From Rallus limicola (taxonomy: Eukaryota; Chordata; Aves; Gruiformes; Rallidae), in NCBI GenBank assembly GCA_022605955.1, contig JAKCOZ010000012.1:20493015-20557014 (forward strand): 64,000 nucleotides of DNA, in the 5' to 3' direction. The notes below the pieces were generated by a model, which saw only the letters and a program-made list of their open reading frames with translations, was not told the origin of the DNA and ran no database searches. Below, in pieces: positions 1 to 13,400 of this stretch. The number at the start of each line of letters is the position of its first letter. The stretch's first letter is position 1. The position numbers were made by a program, and so were the translations under genes.

Positions 1-3000
1 TTAAAAACAAACCCAAAACTTAGTTCATGGAGGTTTTTTCCTAGCGAAGGGAATCTCAAAAAAGTAAGAAAAATATTCCTTTCCAAAGATTTATTTCAAA
101 CTGAAGTTATTTGTGACTTCCTTTGAAAGCATCTTGAGAAGTACCCAGTCTTCTGCAGAGCACACTGCCATTCCTGTCTGCACCAGGCTCATGTGTTATC
201 ACTGGGAGCAGGGTGAGGTGAAGGCACAGGTGCTTTTGCATTTATGTGACACGGACACAGGGTAACCTCAGGCTCACCATGAGCAAAGCCTCTGCTCAGT
301 ACTGTGGCTGTTTCTTACCCTGACTTAGAGAGATTCCTTACCACCCACAGGAAAAGTGCTATCTCGCTATACTTCACTGTCCTGCATCTTCACATGGCAC
401 AGCCCTTTCCAGGGTGCTGCGCTGAGCATGGTGGTACATACAGCAGCTTCCCAGGAACGCCAGAAACAGGCGTTTCATGTCTTATCTCCTTTCCGAGCGA
501 GCACAGCCACCTGCTTACAGCTGCCTAACGATGAAAACCATCTACTCTGCTAGCTAATAACTATGGCTGAGCCAAGCTAGTCCTTGAAAGAGATAAAAAG
601 GAGCTGGCAGAGCCTTCTGCTTTCTGCTGGTAACCACCCTGCCTCCCAAAGCGCCAGTGACTCATGCTTAGATCTTGAACAACAGACATGTTGCCCAGCG
701 CTGTTGTGACAGATGCTGCAGAAACCACTGGGGCCTCTTTGCCTAATCAAAGCCAAATATTTAAGCAAGAGAGACCAAGTGGATTATCCTACTCCCAGGA
801 CCCTTGTTGAGTTCGTAGCCTCGGGACTCGCACCAACACTTTAATGACTAGGGCTGCTGGGCCCACAAATGCCCTAAACTCTAGAAAATGTCTCAAAATT
901 GGAGTATTGCAGGATCTGGCAACCACAGGCTGTACTGGGCTGGCCAATCTTCCCCATTCAGTCATACCAATTATGTACTGGCCATCCTGGGATGGGGAGG
1001 ACAACTGGAGATGGTGCTGCAATACAGGTACCAAGGACATCCACAAATACGCTCACACCCCCAGATAACCATAATAAAACAATCATTATCCTTCAGTTGC
1101 AAAGATAAGCCTCAGCTCATGACTTTCCCCCACCAAGGTCCCCACAGGTCTGTAGATAGCCCTGTGGCTTAAGGAGTAGAAACTCCTTCTAGGTTGATTG
1201 AAGAAAGGCCCCTATACAAACATTGAAAGTGTCTTCATCAAGGTCAGTAAGTGCCAGTGCAAAATTAATTGAACTTTAGGGGGGAGAGTGGCTTTTCTTT
1301 TTAAGAAAGGTGGATACTTTCTATTGATTTTTTCTTTGCTCAGTGTTTTGCAGTGAATCTGTAAAGCAACTTCCACTGCAATGGAAATAAACGGGCCACA
1401 TATTATGCACATTCATTTAAACACAGCAGATCTATTTTAAAAGAATAGGAGCTGATTGAGTTAGCTTTCTGTAATTGAAAAGGAACTTGGCTGTACCAGT
1501 CTTTTTGCAAAGTAATTTATCTGCTTGAAAGTTGGATCACCAGCTGTAGTTAAACCTCATTCTGCTTTCAAGATGCTTGTTTTGTGTCTCCAATCCAGGT
1601 TTTTCCCAAACCATCCCAAATTTAACTTTTAGCTTAAGCTTGCACAAACTTCAGTGAGTTACATGTAGGGATGAGCCCTGCTGCTAGTCCAGCCCAACTG
1701 CTACCACAGCCCCTGACCCAGGGCAGCAGATGGGGTTGTGATTGGGGCAGCTCCTGGAAATTTGGTCCTTGGTAAACAAGTGACATCAATGCAAAACATA
1801 AGCTGGAAGAACTCTGGTCTTTTTAGTGAGGATGCTTATTTAATATTTAATGTGAAGTCCTGGTATGCTGTGAACCTGCAGGGCCACACATTCTATTGCC
1901 CTTTTTGTCTTCCATCTAGGCAGCCACAGAAACTATGCACCTAAAACTCCTCTCTCCTTTTTCCACTGCATTCTTATGGACAGTATAACACCTCTAAATG
2001 TGTCACTCACTACCACTAGTCATCTCTGTCTCCTTGCTGAGCTTTTTTCCTCACCACCCCAGGTCTTGGATGTTAGCCATCCTACTGCCCACTTGCTTCC
2101 CTTTGATATCCTCCCTCTCAGATAGAGGTTAATCCTGAGAAAACACTTCCCAGAGGAGCCTCTTTCCTTTCTGCCTGTTCACATGAATCAGTGAGTTGCT
2201 CCCATGAGCAGGGCTGGGAAGAGCAGGTCAGTGCTCAAGGCACATCCCCAAGCCCTCATGCAGTTGGTAATGGGGGAACTGAGAGCTCAGCACCCCAAAG
2301 ATGCTTTGATATCAGGAGAGCATCAGCTCTTCATTTTCACTCACATTAGCCTGGGGTGGCCCTGAGGGATGTGGTACATTGCTCCCCTCAAGCCACAGTC
2401 ACACCAGCACAGAGTGTCTCAGAGTTCAATGTTACTCACTCAAGGAAGGAGCTGCAATGTACGTGCTCTGAAAAGCTTGAGCAGCAACATCATTATGCCA
2501 GTGAGGAAGCAAGGACACCAAGCTGATATAACATCCTCAGCTTTCAATTTGGATTGAAGTTGATACAATCCATAGTATCTGTGGATCAGAACACACAGAG
2601 CCCAACCAGCAGCTGCTTTGTCGGTTGTCCCCTTACCTGCAGAGGGGACTGCAAAGCCTGGGTGGAGGGTGCAGGAGAGCTGCCCAGCCCATAGCAGCCA
2701 CACAGGATGCACAGGCTCACCCCAGAGCTGCCAGATCCTGGCTGAGGTCTGGAAAAGCTGTTGATGTGTGCAGGGGGGTGTTGCCAGACCCTGACAGCAT
2801 TTTCCTGATGTGTAGCCTTGGGGGAGAAAAAGCAATCAGAAATAAATACTAATGGATTTTAAATGAAGTACTAACTTGCCTCACCTTCAGTCATAATGAA
2901 TTTACTCCAGAATGATTCTTACAAAGAACTTATTGGTTTCTGATGCTGAGGAACACCTGGTGGGCGCAGCATTATGTGCTCCCCTTCCTGAACTGGTAAC

Positions 3001-3069
3001 AGTCACCTCTCCCGCCTCGCATCTGTGTAAAGGCCTCTGGATTTACCTCACAGAGAGTTACTGGTGAAT
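1..3069. other. No recognised gene
   Basis: Unique-looking DNA downstream of KCNMB2. Only short unrelated open frames; no repeat or RNA gene recognised. Confidence 0.7.
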
Positions 3070-4400
3070 ATAGAATCATAGAATCATTTAGGTTGGGAAA
3101 GGCCTTTAAGATCATCAAATCCAACTATTAACCCAGCACAGACAAAGCCACCAGTAGACCTTGCCCCTAAGCACCACATCTACACGTCTTTTAAATCCCT
3201 CCAGGGATGGTGCCTCGATCACTCCCTGGGTAGCCTGTTCCAGCACTTGATAACCCCTTTTCATGAAGAAATTTTTCCTAATATCCCATCTTAATCTACC
3301 CTGGCACAACTTGAACATGTTTGCTCTTGTTCTGTCACTTGTTGGGAGAAGAGACTGATCCCCACCTGGCTACACACTCCTTCCAGGTAGTTGTAGAGAG
3401 CCATAAGGTCTCCCCTCAGACTCCTTTTCTCCAGGCTAAACAACCCAGTTCCCTCAGCTGCTCCTCACAGGACTTGTCCTCTAGACCCTTCACTGGATTT
3501 GTCGTCTTTCTTTGGACACACTTCAGCACCTCAGTGTTTTTCTTGTAGTTGAGGGGCCCAAAACTGAACACAGGATTGGAGATGCGGCCTCACCAGTGCT
3601 GATCACTGCCCTGGTCCTGGTACAGACCAGGATGCTGTTTGCCTTCTTGGCCACCTGGGCACACTCCTGGCTTATAGTCAGCCATGTGTCGACCAATAAC
3701 TTTTCCATCAGGCAGCTTTCCAGGCACTCTTCCCCAAGCCTGGGGCTGTTATCACCCAAGTGCTGGGCTCAGCACTTGGCCTTTTTGAACTTCATTCATT
3801 CATCCTCATCTCATTGATCCAGCCTGTCCAGATCACTCTGCAGAGCCTTCCTGCCCTCAAGCAGATCAACAGTGCTGCACAACTTGGTGTCACCTGCAAA
3901 CTTAGTGAGGGTGCACCCCTCATCCAGATCATTGATAAGGATATTAAGCAGAACTGGTCCTGCTTAAGTTCTCATACCCTGGAGAACTCCACTTGTGACT
4001 AGCTTTAACTGGACTTAACTCCAGTCACCAAAATCAGCTTTTTGGGCCTGTCCATCCAGACAGTTTTTAAAGCAGCAAAGAGTACACCCACCCAAGCCAT
4101 GAGCAGCCAGTTTCTCCAGGAGAATGCTGTGGGAAAAGCTTTACTAAAATCCAGGAATACAACATCCACAGCCTTTCCCTCGTCCTCAAAGCAGGTCACC
4201 TTATAGAAGGAGATCAGGTTGGCCAAGCAGGACCTGTTTTTCATAAACCCATACTGACTGGGCCTGATGTCCTGTATGTGCCACATGATGGCACATGAGA
4301 TGATCTGCTCCATAACCTCCTCCAGCACCAAGGTCAGACTGACAGGCTGGTCTCCCCAAATTCTCCTTCTCACCCTTCTTATAAATAGGTGTTCCATTTA
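3070..4400 (-). mobile_element. CR1 LINE, 5'-truncated, with reverse-transcriptase remnants and 3' end
   Basis: A chicken-repeat-1 retrotransposon fragment in minus orientation. Its 3' end at about 3070 carries the tandem octamer typical of CR1 (tagaatca tagaatca), followed by the conserved 3' region. Moving right, the minus strand encodes degenerate ORF2: the C-terminal part ([22 protein letters not shown]), the palm region near 3880-3910 where the usual FADD box reads FAGD, and an upstream block at 4005-4397 containing AVDVVFLDFSKAF and PVSLTLVLEEVMEQII. Frames are broken by several indels, so no functional enzyme is encoded. It is truncated at the 5' side, as most CR1 copies are, and is an old inactive copy. 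Confidence 0.95.
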
Positions 4401-7400
4401 CAACATGTAGCCTTATTTGTGGAGTAAACCCCTCTGCATTACTGCTGCACGTGGCGTAGATATAGCGATGACATCATACTTAACTCTGGTGAGTTATAAA
4501 TAATCAAACAGAATGAACTGTGAGCTGGTTTTTCTCCTCATGGCTGTGGGGCCATGTGTCAATAGCTGTAATCAATGTACACTTATACAGCAGTGGAATG
4601 CAAGCAAGTCTTTTTTTACACTAGAAGAGAAACACCTGTGATAGAAAAACAGCAATATAAATACTTCATCATTTCAGCCACAGCTGCTCCGTGGCTCCTT
4701 GTGCAGAATTCTAAGAGACAGTAAAACCCATAATCATTCCCCTCTTCTGCAGCTTGTAGCCAAAACATAATTATAGTGAAACGCCAAGCTTTGCAAAATG
4801 GAAGAGGTAAAATTATGTCACCCCCTGCCCCTCCCCTCCCAACACCACCCCCAAGGTAGGATAAGTTTGAGGAGGTACTATTCCACCCTGTCACGGAGTT
4901 GAATGCCCCAGAAAGAACAGCACCTGAAATGCCAGGGAATAATATTATACTGTAGCATAATGGTGAGGCCATGAGGACCCATCCAAGGTCCAGAAACAAA
5001 TAGCCATAGACCCAAGGACAGCACTTAAATGCAGCTGGGTCAGTGCTCAAGGGTGTGTGGGTAGGACCCCAGGTGAAGATGATGATGATGAGAGTGGTTA
5101 AGGCCCATTGGTGCACTCAGGGTCCCATACTTTAAAAGTAGCAGAGGTAGGCACACTCCTTTTTTAGAAGTTTTTGATCTTTTCTGTACTATGTGTTTTG
5201 TTTTCTGGGGCTGCTCCTTCAGGTATGTACCTTGCTGTAGAAAGCTTAGAGTCTTAAGTGTGTTTTATCTGATGTTCTTAGTGCTGCTGTGCTATGGCTG
5301 TGGTCAGAGGGGGATGTGCTAGTGGAAAGGATTTTCTGATGGTGCTTTAAGAAAGGTGTGAACTTCTTTATAGGCTGTTGTAGTTATAGGCTCTGGGTTT
5401 GACTCAATCAGCAACTGTTTAAGGCTTTAGATGAGGATGGTCTGTCCAGTCTGGCAGGTGTTTGGGCAGTCCAGAGAGTTCTTGGAACATTGGATTTGTG
5501 TGTTAATGCAGGAGGCTGTGGATAGGTCACAACCTGTCAGTGTAGTGCCCTTTGTTAGGTGTGTTTGGCTGTCTCCCTCCCTTATGAGGAGGATAGGGAC
5601 CTGTTAGAGCTGTGTGCATGGGCTGGCAGCCCTGGGGGTTTAGGCAGTAGCCCTTGTCCTTGGATGGATTCAGGGAAGTAGGTGAAGTATGTGAAGAATG
5701 GGGAGCTGTAGGTGCATGGAGGTGCTAACAGATGGTCAGCTTATCCTAGTGAAAGAGCCTGTGAGACTGGAGGTAGTGCCCCAGCATAGGCCTCACTCTC
5801 CCCATCTGCACATGGGTCTGGATTGTGTGACAAGTTGGACTTGCACTTGAAATATGATCTCTTTCCAAAATCTGGCTGTGAACTGGGCCCTCTGGTCAGT
5901 ACTGGGGGGCTGTAGCATGGACAAGCATGCTGTGGCAAATGCTGCCTTGTTAGGGGTGTGGGGACCCCTGTCCCAGATTGGCCTTGGCCAGATGCTCAAT
6001 CCTTGGACCTGCTCTCTTGCACTCTCCCCGTTTTGTGAGGCAAATGGCTCCCACCAGTGAATGTCAGGAGTACTTGGTCATAAGTGTTATACTTTAAGAT
6101 TCCTTAAAGAAATTTAAAGAGCATTAAACTCCATACACTGGTGCACACATCTTTACTAGTAACTAAAAGCTCTTATTGCACCAAGCTCTGATTTAAAAAT
6201 AGTTCACAGATCCCCCTGGACTATGGATGAAAAAGTAATTCTTAAACAACACAGAATAGTGAAGCTTATGAATTTTCTCTGACTTCTGAAACCTGGGTGG
6301 AAAGCCCTTTCTCAAGGAGGGGATCTGGAGATTGCCACCAAGTTAGTGGGAGAAAAGGGAGAGGAAGAGAACCACAACCATAAAATATTCATACCTTTCA
6401 AAAAACATGTAAACTACTTTACTGTTCAACTGGATGGGTGTGGAAAAATACCCCTAGTGAAATGTGGAAGGGTAGAAGGAACAGGGGATGAAGTTTCACT
6501 CTGGCTTGAAGCAGCTCACTGTGAATGGCGCTGGAAGTGCCAGCAGGGCTTGTCCCTGTCTCTCTGGGCTTGGTTGTTTCTGGAGCCCTTTGTCATGTGG
6601 GCCACCAGCCTCCCTGGCTACCATTTCTAAGTCAAAACCAAAGCAAAGACTAGAAAGAAAAGCTTATGTGTTGGATAAGAAAACAAGGGTGGCTTTTACA
6701 ACAAGAGAAGCTTGCCTTTCACCTCACCCTCCACAGCCCAGGGTATCTTTTGAGGGCTCTGAATAGTCTTGCCCAATATCTGAAAAATACCAGCATCTCT
6801 GGAGTATTCATAATGCTCTGGTGAGAAGCCTGATCCAAGAAGATAAGGAGAAGCAGCAGGCACTTCTTACTTTACTCTTCTATTAATTCAGCTTGACAAT
6901 ATAATAAGGGCAAGGTCACCGTGTGTGCTTGTGGTGTCAGGGTGATGCATGGCTGGGGTGGACCACAGGTGAAGGAGTGTTCCTCCAGCTCCGGTATGAA
7001 GCCCCCTCCTCACTGCAGTGCTGCAGCCTGTGACACATGCCACACACATCACCCAAATTACATGCACAGCTGTTCCAGCACCAATTAGTCATGTGATATT
7101 TGAAACATCAAATATTCTTTCCCTGCTTATCAACACTGTAATTATGGCCTGTCAGGGTTTTATGCTCTTCTTAAAATAAACACCCAAATGTTCACATTAA
7201 CCCTTCCATGCTCTGCTGTGGCCTTTCACAGCAGCCCAGGGGCAGGTGGGGACTGCAGGGCTCCTGTCGTGGGGCAGAATGGGTGGCAAGGGTGGTGACT
7301 CACGTAGGGCACATGCTGCCAAAGCCAGGGTTAGGAGCTAAGCTCTCAACTACCTACTTCAAGGCCATCATGGTATGTCACCCTTCTCTTTTTCTCAGCG

Positions 7401-10400
7401 TGCGTGTGAAGTTATGGGTGTCCTGAAACTACCCTGGCTATGGAAATGTTTTGAGCTTCCTGGGTAGAATTGACAATTCTTTTGATAATGCCTTTGCCCC
7501 CCATGTGATGTGTTTTTCCTGTGTAATTGAAGCCTTCCTGTAAAGAACTGCATTTTGAGGGTGACTTTTCAATTTTATTTGGTAAGAGCCAGTTTACTCC
7601 CAGTACATCAGCCAAAGATGTTCTTGCTTTCAGTTTAGGGGAAAGGGGCTGGAAACCATCAGATTTGCTTTAAGTATCCTTTTGAGAAAAAGAATTTGTA
7701 TAACCTCATGTAAGAAAACAGAGGCTTGCTTTGTTTCCTCAGCTACCTGAGCCTGTGTTAGTGTTAACTGGTGTTGGGAATGCAGTGCTGGGTGCACTAC
7801 AACATCTTCTGCCTGGACAGGGGCTGTGAGGGTTTTTGCTGGCTTTGTTCTGGTGGCCAACAAGGTCCCGTGTGCTGAGCTGTAGGACTCCTAGCTGCAC
7901 TCCTTGAGCTGTTACCTGGCTGGGACAGGGTCTGTGAAGGCAAGGGAGCCTTGTTGTGCTTTGGGATCGCAGCAGGGGAAGCTCAGCTTTGCTGAAGTGA
8001 ATGCACTAGCTCACTGCTGCTGCAGGCTGGATTTTTCAGATACAGAGGATTTGGGTCATCTCTCCCAGGATACCTCTGCTTTTTTGTGGGAAGACTCTTG
8101 GCATGTCATGCTCAAGAAATCCCCCTGGCTATGCTGGGTCAGGAGCAAGGGACGCTGGCACGGCCAGCCCTGGGAAACCTGCCTCAGGGGGGATGGGGTC
8201 TCTGGCTGCTGTTTGGGCTTTTGCCCCAGCACTAAATTCACCTTGAACTACTGATGTAGTCAATGAGCAGCATGAGGCTTCAGGAGAGGTCATGTACATG
8301 GATTGGCTCCGAGTGACAGACCTAGCTCTGTTCTCACCTTCTCAGTGACCTTACTCTCTCCACTCTTCATGCTTCTGTTGGCTTTGCTATGCAGCATTTT
8401 GTTTGGAAACTTGAAGCTACACAGCGCACTGCAGTTACTAGTGATGACGTGCAAGCTTGGGTTTTTTTTCATTATTCTCTATTGCTGCTTAATGACCTAA
8501 ACATCTTGAACAGTTTTGATAAGTTGACTGAGGTGGATAGATTAAATTCCTGGAGTTTCTGCTGTGAAGGGCTCTTAGTGATGAGCAATGACACAGCTAA
8601 TCTGCAGCTCTTGGGGCATGCTGCAGAAATGTGGGGGACCACAGCAGGACCACAGTCCTGTTTTATGGGTGCAGCTCCAACATCTGCCTCTGCAGCAAAT
8701 GTCAAGTGTAAAGCAGAGAAGAAAGGTAAGGTTGGCTTGGACCAAGCGAAGTTCAGCTGTAGCCCAGACAACTCTTTCTGGATGTCCCATAGGATGTTCA
8801 TTGTCCAATTTTATCTCTGGTTACTTATTTCCTGAAGGACAGAGCTTGCTCTTAGTTTGCATCCCAAAGGGCAGCACTTTCATTATTTGTAGGAAAATCT
8901 CAAGAATTTATATTTTCAAACAACCCATTTGCTGCTATCTGCTGCTTTGCTGTTACAGGATGGTGTTTGGAAACCTTGCTTTTCCTTCAGGACCTGTGTT
9001 GGGTGCTGTCTTGCACTGGTGGTTGATCAGGTCTGGATCTGGCTCTTCCCCGGGTCTTGGTCCTGTGCTGCCCAGGTGGAAAGCCCCTTTAGGTTCTTCA
9101 CAGCCTGCCCTGCTCAGTGACTCCCTGGAAGCAGTGTGACAGATGCAAAACCAGCTGGAGTCCAGAAACTGAGGGGAGATGCTGCTAATGAGGAGTATCA
9201 GCCCAGAGCAGTGCCTCAGTGCAGACTGGCAGCCTGAACAACTCTGCCATTTAGCGAATGTTTCTCTGCTTCTGAAGGGCTATCAGCCACTGGGGACTGA
9301 ATTAGCTAAACTGCTTTAGCACAGCCTCTAAAAATGTTGTAACACGGTCCTGCTTTTCTGGGCTCTTAAAAAAATCTGAGCTTTGTATGTGTCTGGTATT
9401 TCAAAGACATTTCAGTGAGACAGAATGTGTCCGTAGCTGCCCAGGTGCCTAAACCTGCACTGTGTATGAGCTGGATATGACAGCCTGTACTTTGAAATAT
9501 TCACGAAAGTCGTGTCTTCAAAAAGACACAGGCAAATTTTAACTCCAAGGGCACAAGCTCAGCATCTGGCTTTGAAAATGTGCCTCTGGAAGAGAAATGT
9601 GTGTTGCCTCAGTTTCCCCTCCCACATGAGCCAGCTCAGCTGCCTGGCATGTCCCAGGACAGGCTGCTCTGCCCCTCACAGCACCCAGCTCCTGCCCTTG
9701 CCTGCTCCCTGGGGCTTGCAGACATTTGAAACAGCTTGATGAAGCTTTGGCTTTCAAACCCAAAGCCCTGCCCAGTTTAGTGAGTCCTTTCCCTGCTGAG
9801 CTGTTGCTGCTGCAGACTGTGCTCCATGCCATAGCAGATTGTCCTGACACAGAAAGCTGAGGGCAAGTCCTTCAGGTTGCCAGGTCTCCCAGGCCAAACG
9901 CTGTGGGCATTTCCCCTGGCTCTTCAACACGTTTTGCTTTAATCTGTACATTGCTAGAGGATGCAGCTTTCCAAACTCTTCCCTTGTGCCTGATAAAGGA
10001 GTTGTGCATCCTGGGGTGCTCAGGGCATGAAACACCTGCTCTGGGTCTAGTCACCAAAGCCTGGAGTTCATCTCTCTGTGTGACAGTCTGGTTTGTGGCT
10101 GGTTTCAGTGTGACAGTTCAGGTTTGCTCAAACACTGCAGTCAGGTGGTGTCTTGTTTTGATACCAAAATGGCATTTGAGTTGTTTATAATAGACAAGGC
10201 ATTTGTTCATCACAAGTAATTGTAGGTAAGAAATGCTACTTTGAGTTGCAAACAGAAAATCCTGATCTGAGGCTGCCTGATACACTTTCTTGTGCCTTAA
10301 GATAAAATGCTATTGATGCTTGGAAATTTTGGGACAGGAAATACTCTCATAGAACAACAATTTGCAGAAAAACTGGTTATCCTGTTTCTGGGAGTCAAAT

Positions 10401-13400
10401 CTCAGATGGCTGTTGAAAGGGATGTGAAGGAGCAGCCTCTCAGGGGTTGCACATGAGGACACAGCTGCTCCTGACCCAAGTGATCCAGGGCAAGAGTGCA
10501 ATCCTGCCTGAGCACTGTGGCACCCAGAGGTGGCAGAGGCCAGCATTGCTGGGTTTCTTGCTGCCAGGCTCTGGCAGAGACTGCCATCACCTTGCTCGTT
10601 CTTTAGACCTTTCTCTGTGCCTGAGCTTTTATAGTGCTGTGATTCAACAGAGGCAAACTGCATGCCAAATCCCCGCTCAGAACACTAAATTTGGACAGCA
10701 GCTTTTCCATGACACTGCAAGAGCCATGGAAGTATAAATATGCAGAGGCTTGGCTTCATCTAGTACAAACCACTCAACATCTTCACGCTCAGTAGCGCTG
10801 TCCTTGCTGGTGCCCAGGGCAGAGATGTGGGAGGCACTGGTGTGGCTCAGCTATGAACAGAGTTGCTTGACCTCAGCTCCAGTCTTCTTGCTCACAAATT
10901 CCCAGCCTGTTGGTGAAGCTGGAGCTATAGCTGCTGGCATGTGCTTAGATATGCAAGGATAGTGAGGATGCTGTTATCGGCGCTTGTCTCTTACAAGCCA
11001 TGGGCAAACTTGTGCTGACTGCTGTTGGCAGGTACACAATTAACCTTGCTAATCAGCAGCTCTCTGAGGAAGGAACTGTACTGCTTCTCCAGGGAATTTA
11101 TCTTTTTTTACTTCAGGTTGATTGAGATTCATGTACTTCAATATTTTGTCATACCCCTGCTAAGAGCATCAGCTCTGGCTGGAGCAGGAGGGATTCTTGC
11201 TCAGTCAGAGCTAGGTGGAATAGCTCTGTGGAAGCCAGTATCTCCCTACAAATCTGATCTGGGAGCTGCTGGATGCTTAATGTCACTCAAGGACATAGGG
11301 GGAAAGGAAGAGAAGGGATCAAAATGTACAGGGCTAAAAAGCATCAAGTGAACAAAAGTAGTGGAGAAGGAAAATAGGATGTGAGGTGGGGTTTTGTGGA
11401 ACCTGAATGTTTTGCTGTCAGGGGTCCCACAGGCTAATGCAGGTTCTGCAACTTGTTAAAGCTCATGCTCTGCACTGGGAGACCCTAGATGGACACCACT
11501 GGGTGTGGGGAGCAAACAGCTGATATTGTTTAGACTGAAGTTTACTGTGGGATATTTTTCTCTATTGCCTGTTGTAGGAAAGGGAGCTCCTGGGCTCTTG
11601 TGGAACTTTGCTGGTTTTAGTCTTTTCCAGTCTCCTGCTTCCTTCTCTCTGCAGCAGCCCCTGAACTGTGTTGCTAGCAGCAAGGCCTGCACTTCTGAGC
11701 CACCCCAAGCCCAACTGCAATCATGTATGGAAGGTGAGGCTCAAGTACAGCTTGAAGCCCACACTTGGGAGGATGGATAGAAAAGTCTTGAACCACCATG
11801 CAGTCTGGGCCTTAGCGTGCTGCTAGGCTGTCTTGCCTTGCACACAACAGTGTAATATTGACAATGTAAATGGATTCATTATTTTTCAGTTCAAAAAGCT
11901 TAATGGTTTGCAACTTGCATATGCTTATTTGCTTCCTGAGAAACAGGAGGTGCCACACAGTGCAGATGTGTTATGCACACTGAGACTGCATTAATTCTTT
12001 ATATTTCTGATGCTGGAGGTACCCTAGAGTCACTGAGCAGGAACTCTGCCAGATTCAGCCCAAAGTGTGTTTGGTTTTTTTTTTAAAAACAAAGTGGAGG
12101 CACTGAAAACAAGGACTGGTGAGAAGTCTGTTACGCTGTCTGTGCTGCCTGTGAGGCAGTAGTCACTAGGGGAAAAGTTTTGAAACAATCCAGGTAGGTC
12201 AATTAGTTTTGCTTCATTTCTTCCTGACTGTTGGTTTACCTTATCATGTTTCAGCACACTGTGCTGGGGTATGGTGATGTGCACCATGGCTGCTGCTGGC
12301 TGACAAGTGACAGTAAATCCAGGTGGATGCTCATGGGTTATTGTGGGGATTTTCTGGGAAGAATCCTATGACGGGGTGAGGACTTGGTCTATCTGTGGTG
12401 TCAAGGGCTACTTTTGGCCACTTCCCTCTTCAAGTGCATAAACACCCCTAATCTTTGGTCTGGCACACAGGTAAGGCTGGCATGAACTGGAGGAACTTGA
12501 CTTACAGTGGTTGTAAAGGCTGTGCCAATAGATTGTCTTTTTATCTGGGGAATGGACAGAAACAGGGGTTTTGGGGAAGTCTGTTATCTCCCTTCTTGTC
12601 CATCTGGTCTGTCTTGAAGCAAGTCAGCAGACCTCCCCTCAGAGATGGGGGAGTCAGGGCTCCTGGGGTGGACCTGACAGAGCGCTGGAGACCCCTTGGC
12701 GTGGTTGGTGATGTGGTAATGTGCTGCTCAGCTGTAGCAGCCATCCAGAGCCAGGGGGTGTATTTTACCCTAGAGTCACTTAGCAGAGCACTGACAGGGA
12801 GCTGATGGGGACTTCAGTCTTGCAGCCCTTTCCTAGGGTTTTAACACTGTGGGCTAAAAGCTAAAGCAAACTGTCCCTGCTTCCCAGGGTCAGAAATGTC
12901 TGAAAACAATCTGGAGCTGTCAAAATGTTTCCTTCAGCCTGTGTGGCAGGGACCTGACCTGCTTGGGCTGTGCCCTGCTCAGAACAGAGCCCAGCGTTTG
13001 TGTTCTGCCAGGCAGAGCTGAGCAAGAAAAGGATCTGTGGGATTTTAGGGCAAGGAGGGCTCCACCAGCCTCCCATCCTGACAGGTGTCACAGCTGTGTC
13101 CTCTGAAGGGCATCAGACAGGTCTCCATCTTCTGTCCTAGCTCTGATGCGTAGCTAACTTTGTATGATGCTCTGCTGTGGAAAGCCAGTGTGATCTGGGT
13201 GTCCATCTCTGAGCTGTGGGGCTCAGGGGTCGTGTGAGTGTGTCTGCAGAGCCGTGTTGTGCCCTGGGGAAAGAGCCAAACAGCTCTGCTGGCAGAGCAG
13301 CCTGTGGCTGTGGCGCAGTAAGGCGTTAAGGGTGCACACTGAACAGCAAGGGTTAAAAAAGATGTAGAATGACTCATTAACTAAACATCATTTGTCTGGG

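Noticed and set aside
4005..4397. 130-codon open frame on the minus strand as a host gene
   Set aside because: It carries CR1 reverse-transcriptase motifs (FLDFSKAF) and belongs to the 3070-4400 element.
5078..5090. (GAT)4 microsatellite
   Set aside because: Too short to be notable.
4616..5116. 166-codon minus-strand open frame
   Set aside because: Low-complexity Gly-rich stretch from a C-rich tract, no recognisable domain and no start or splice support.
8389..9139. Overlapping open frames of 109-183 codons in several frames
   Set aside because: No family resemblance, no splice context, and being open in several frames at once points to low stop density.
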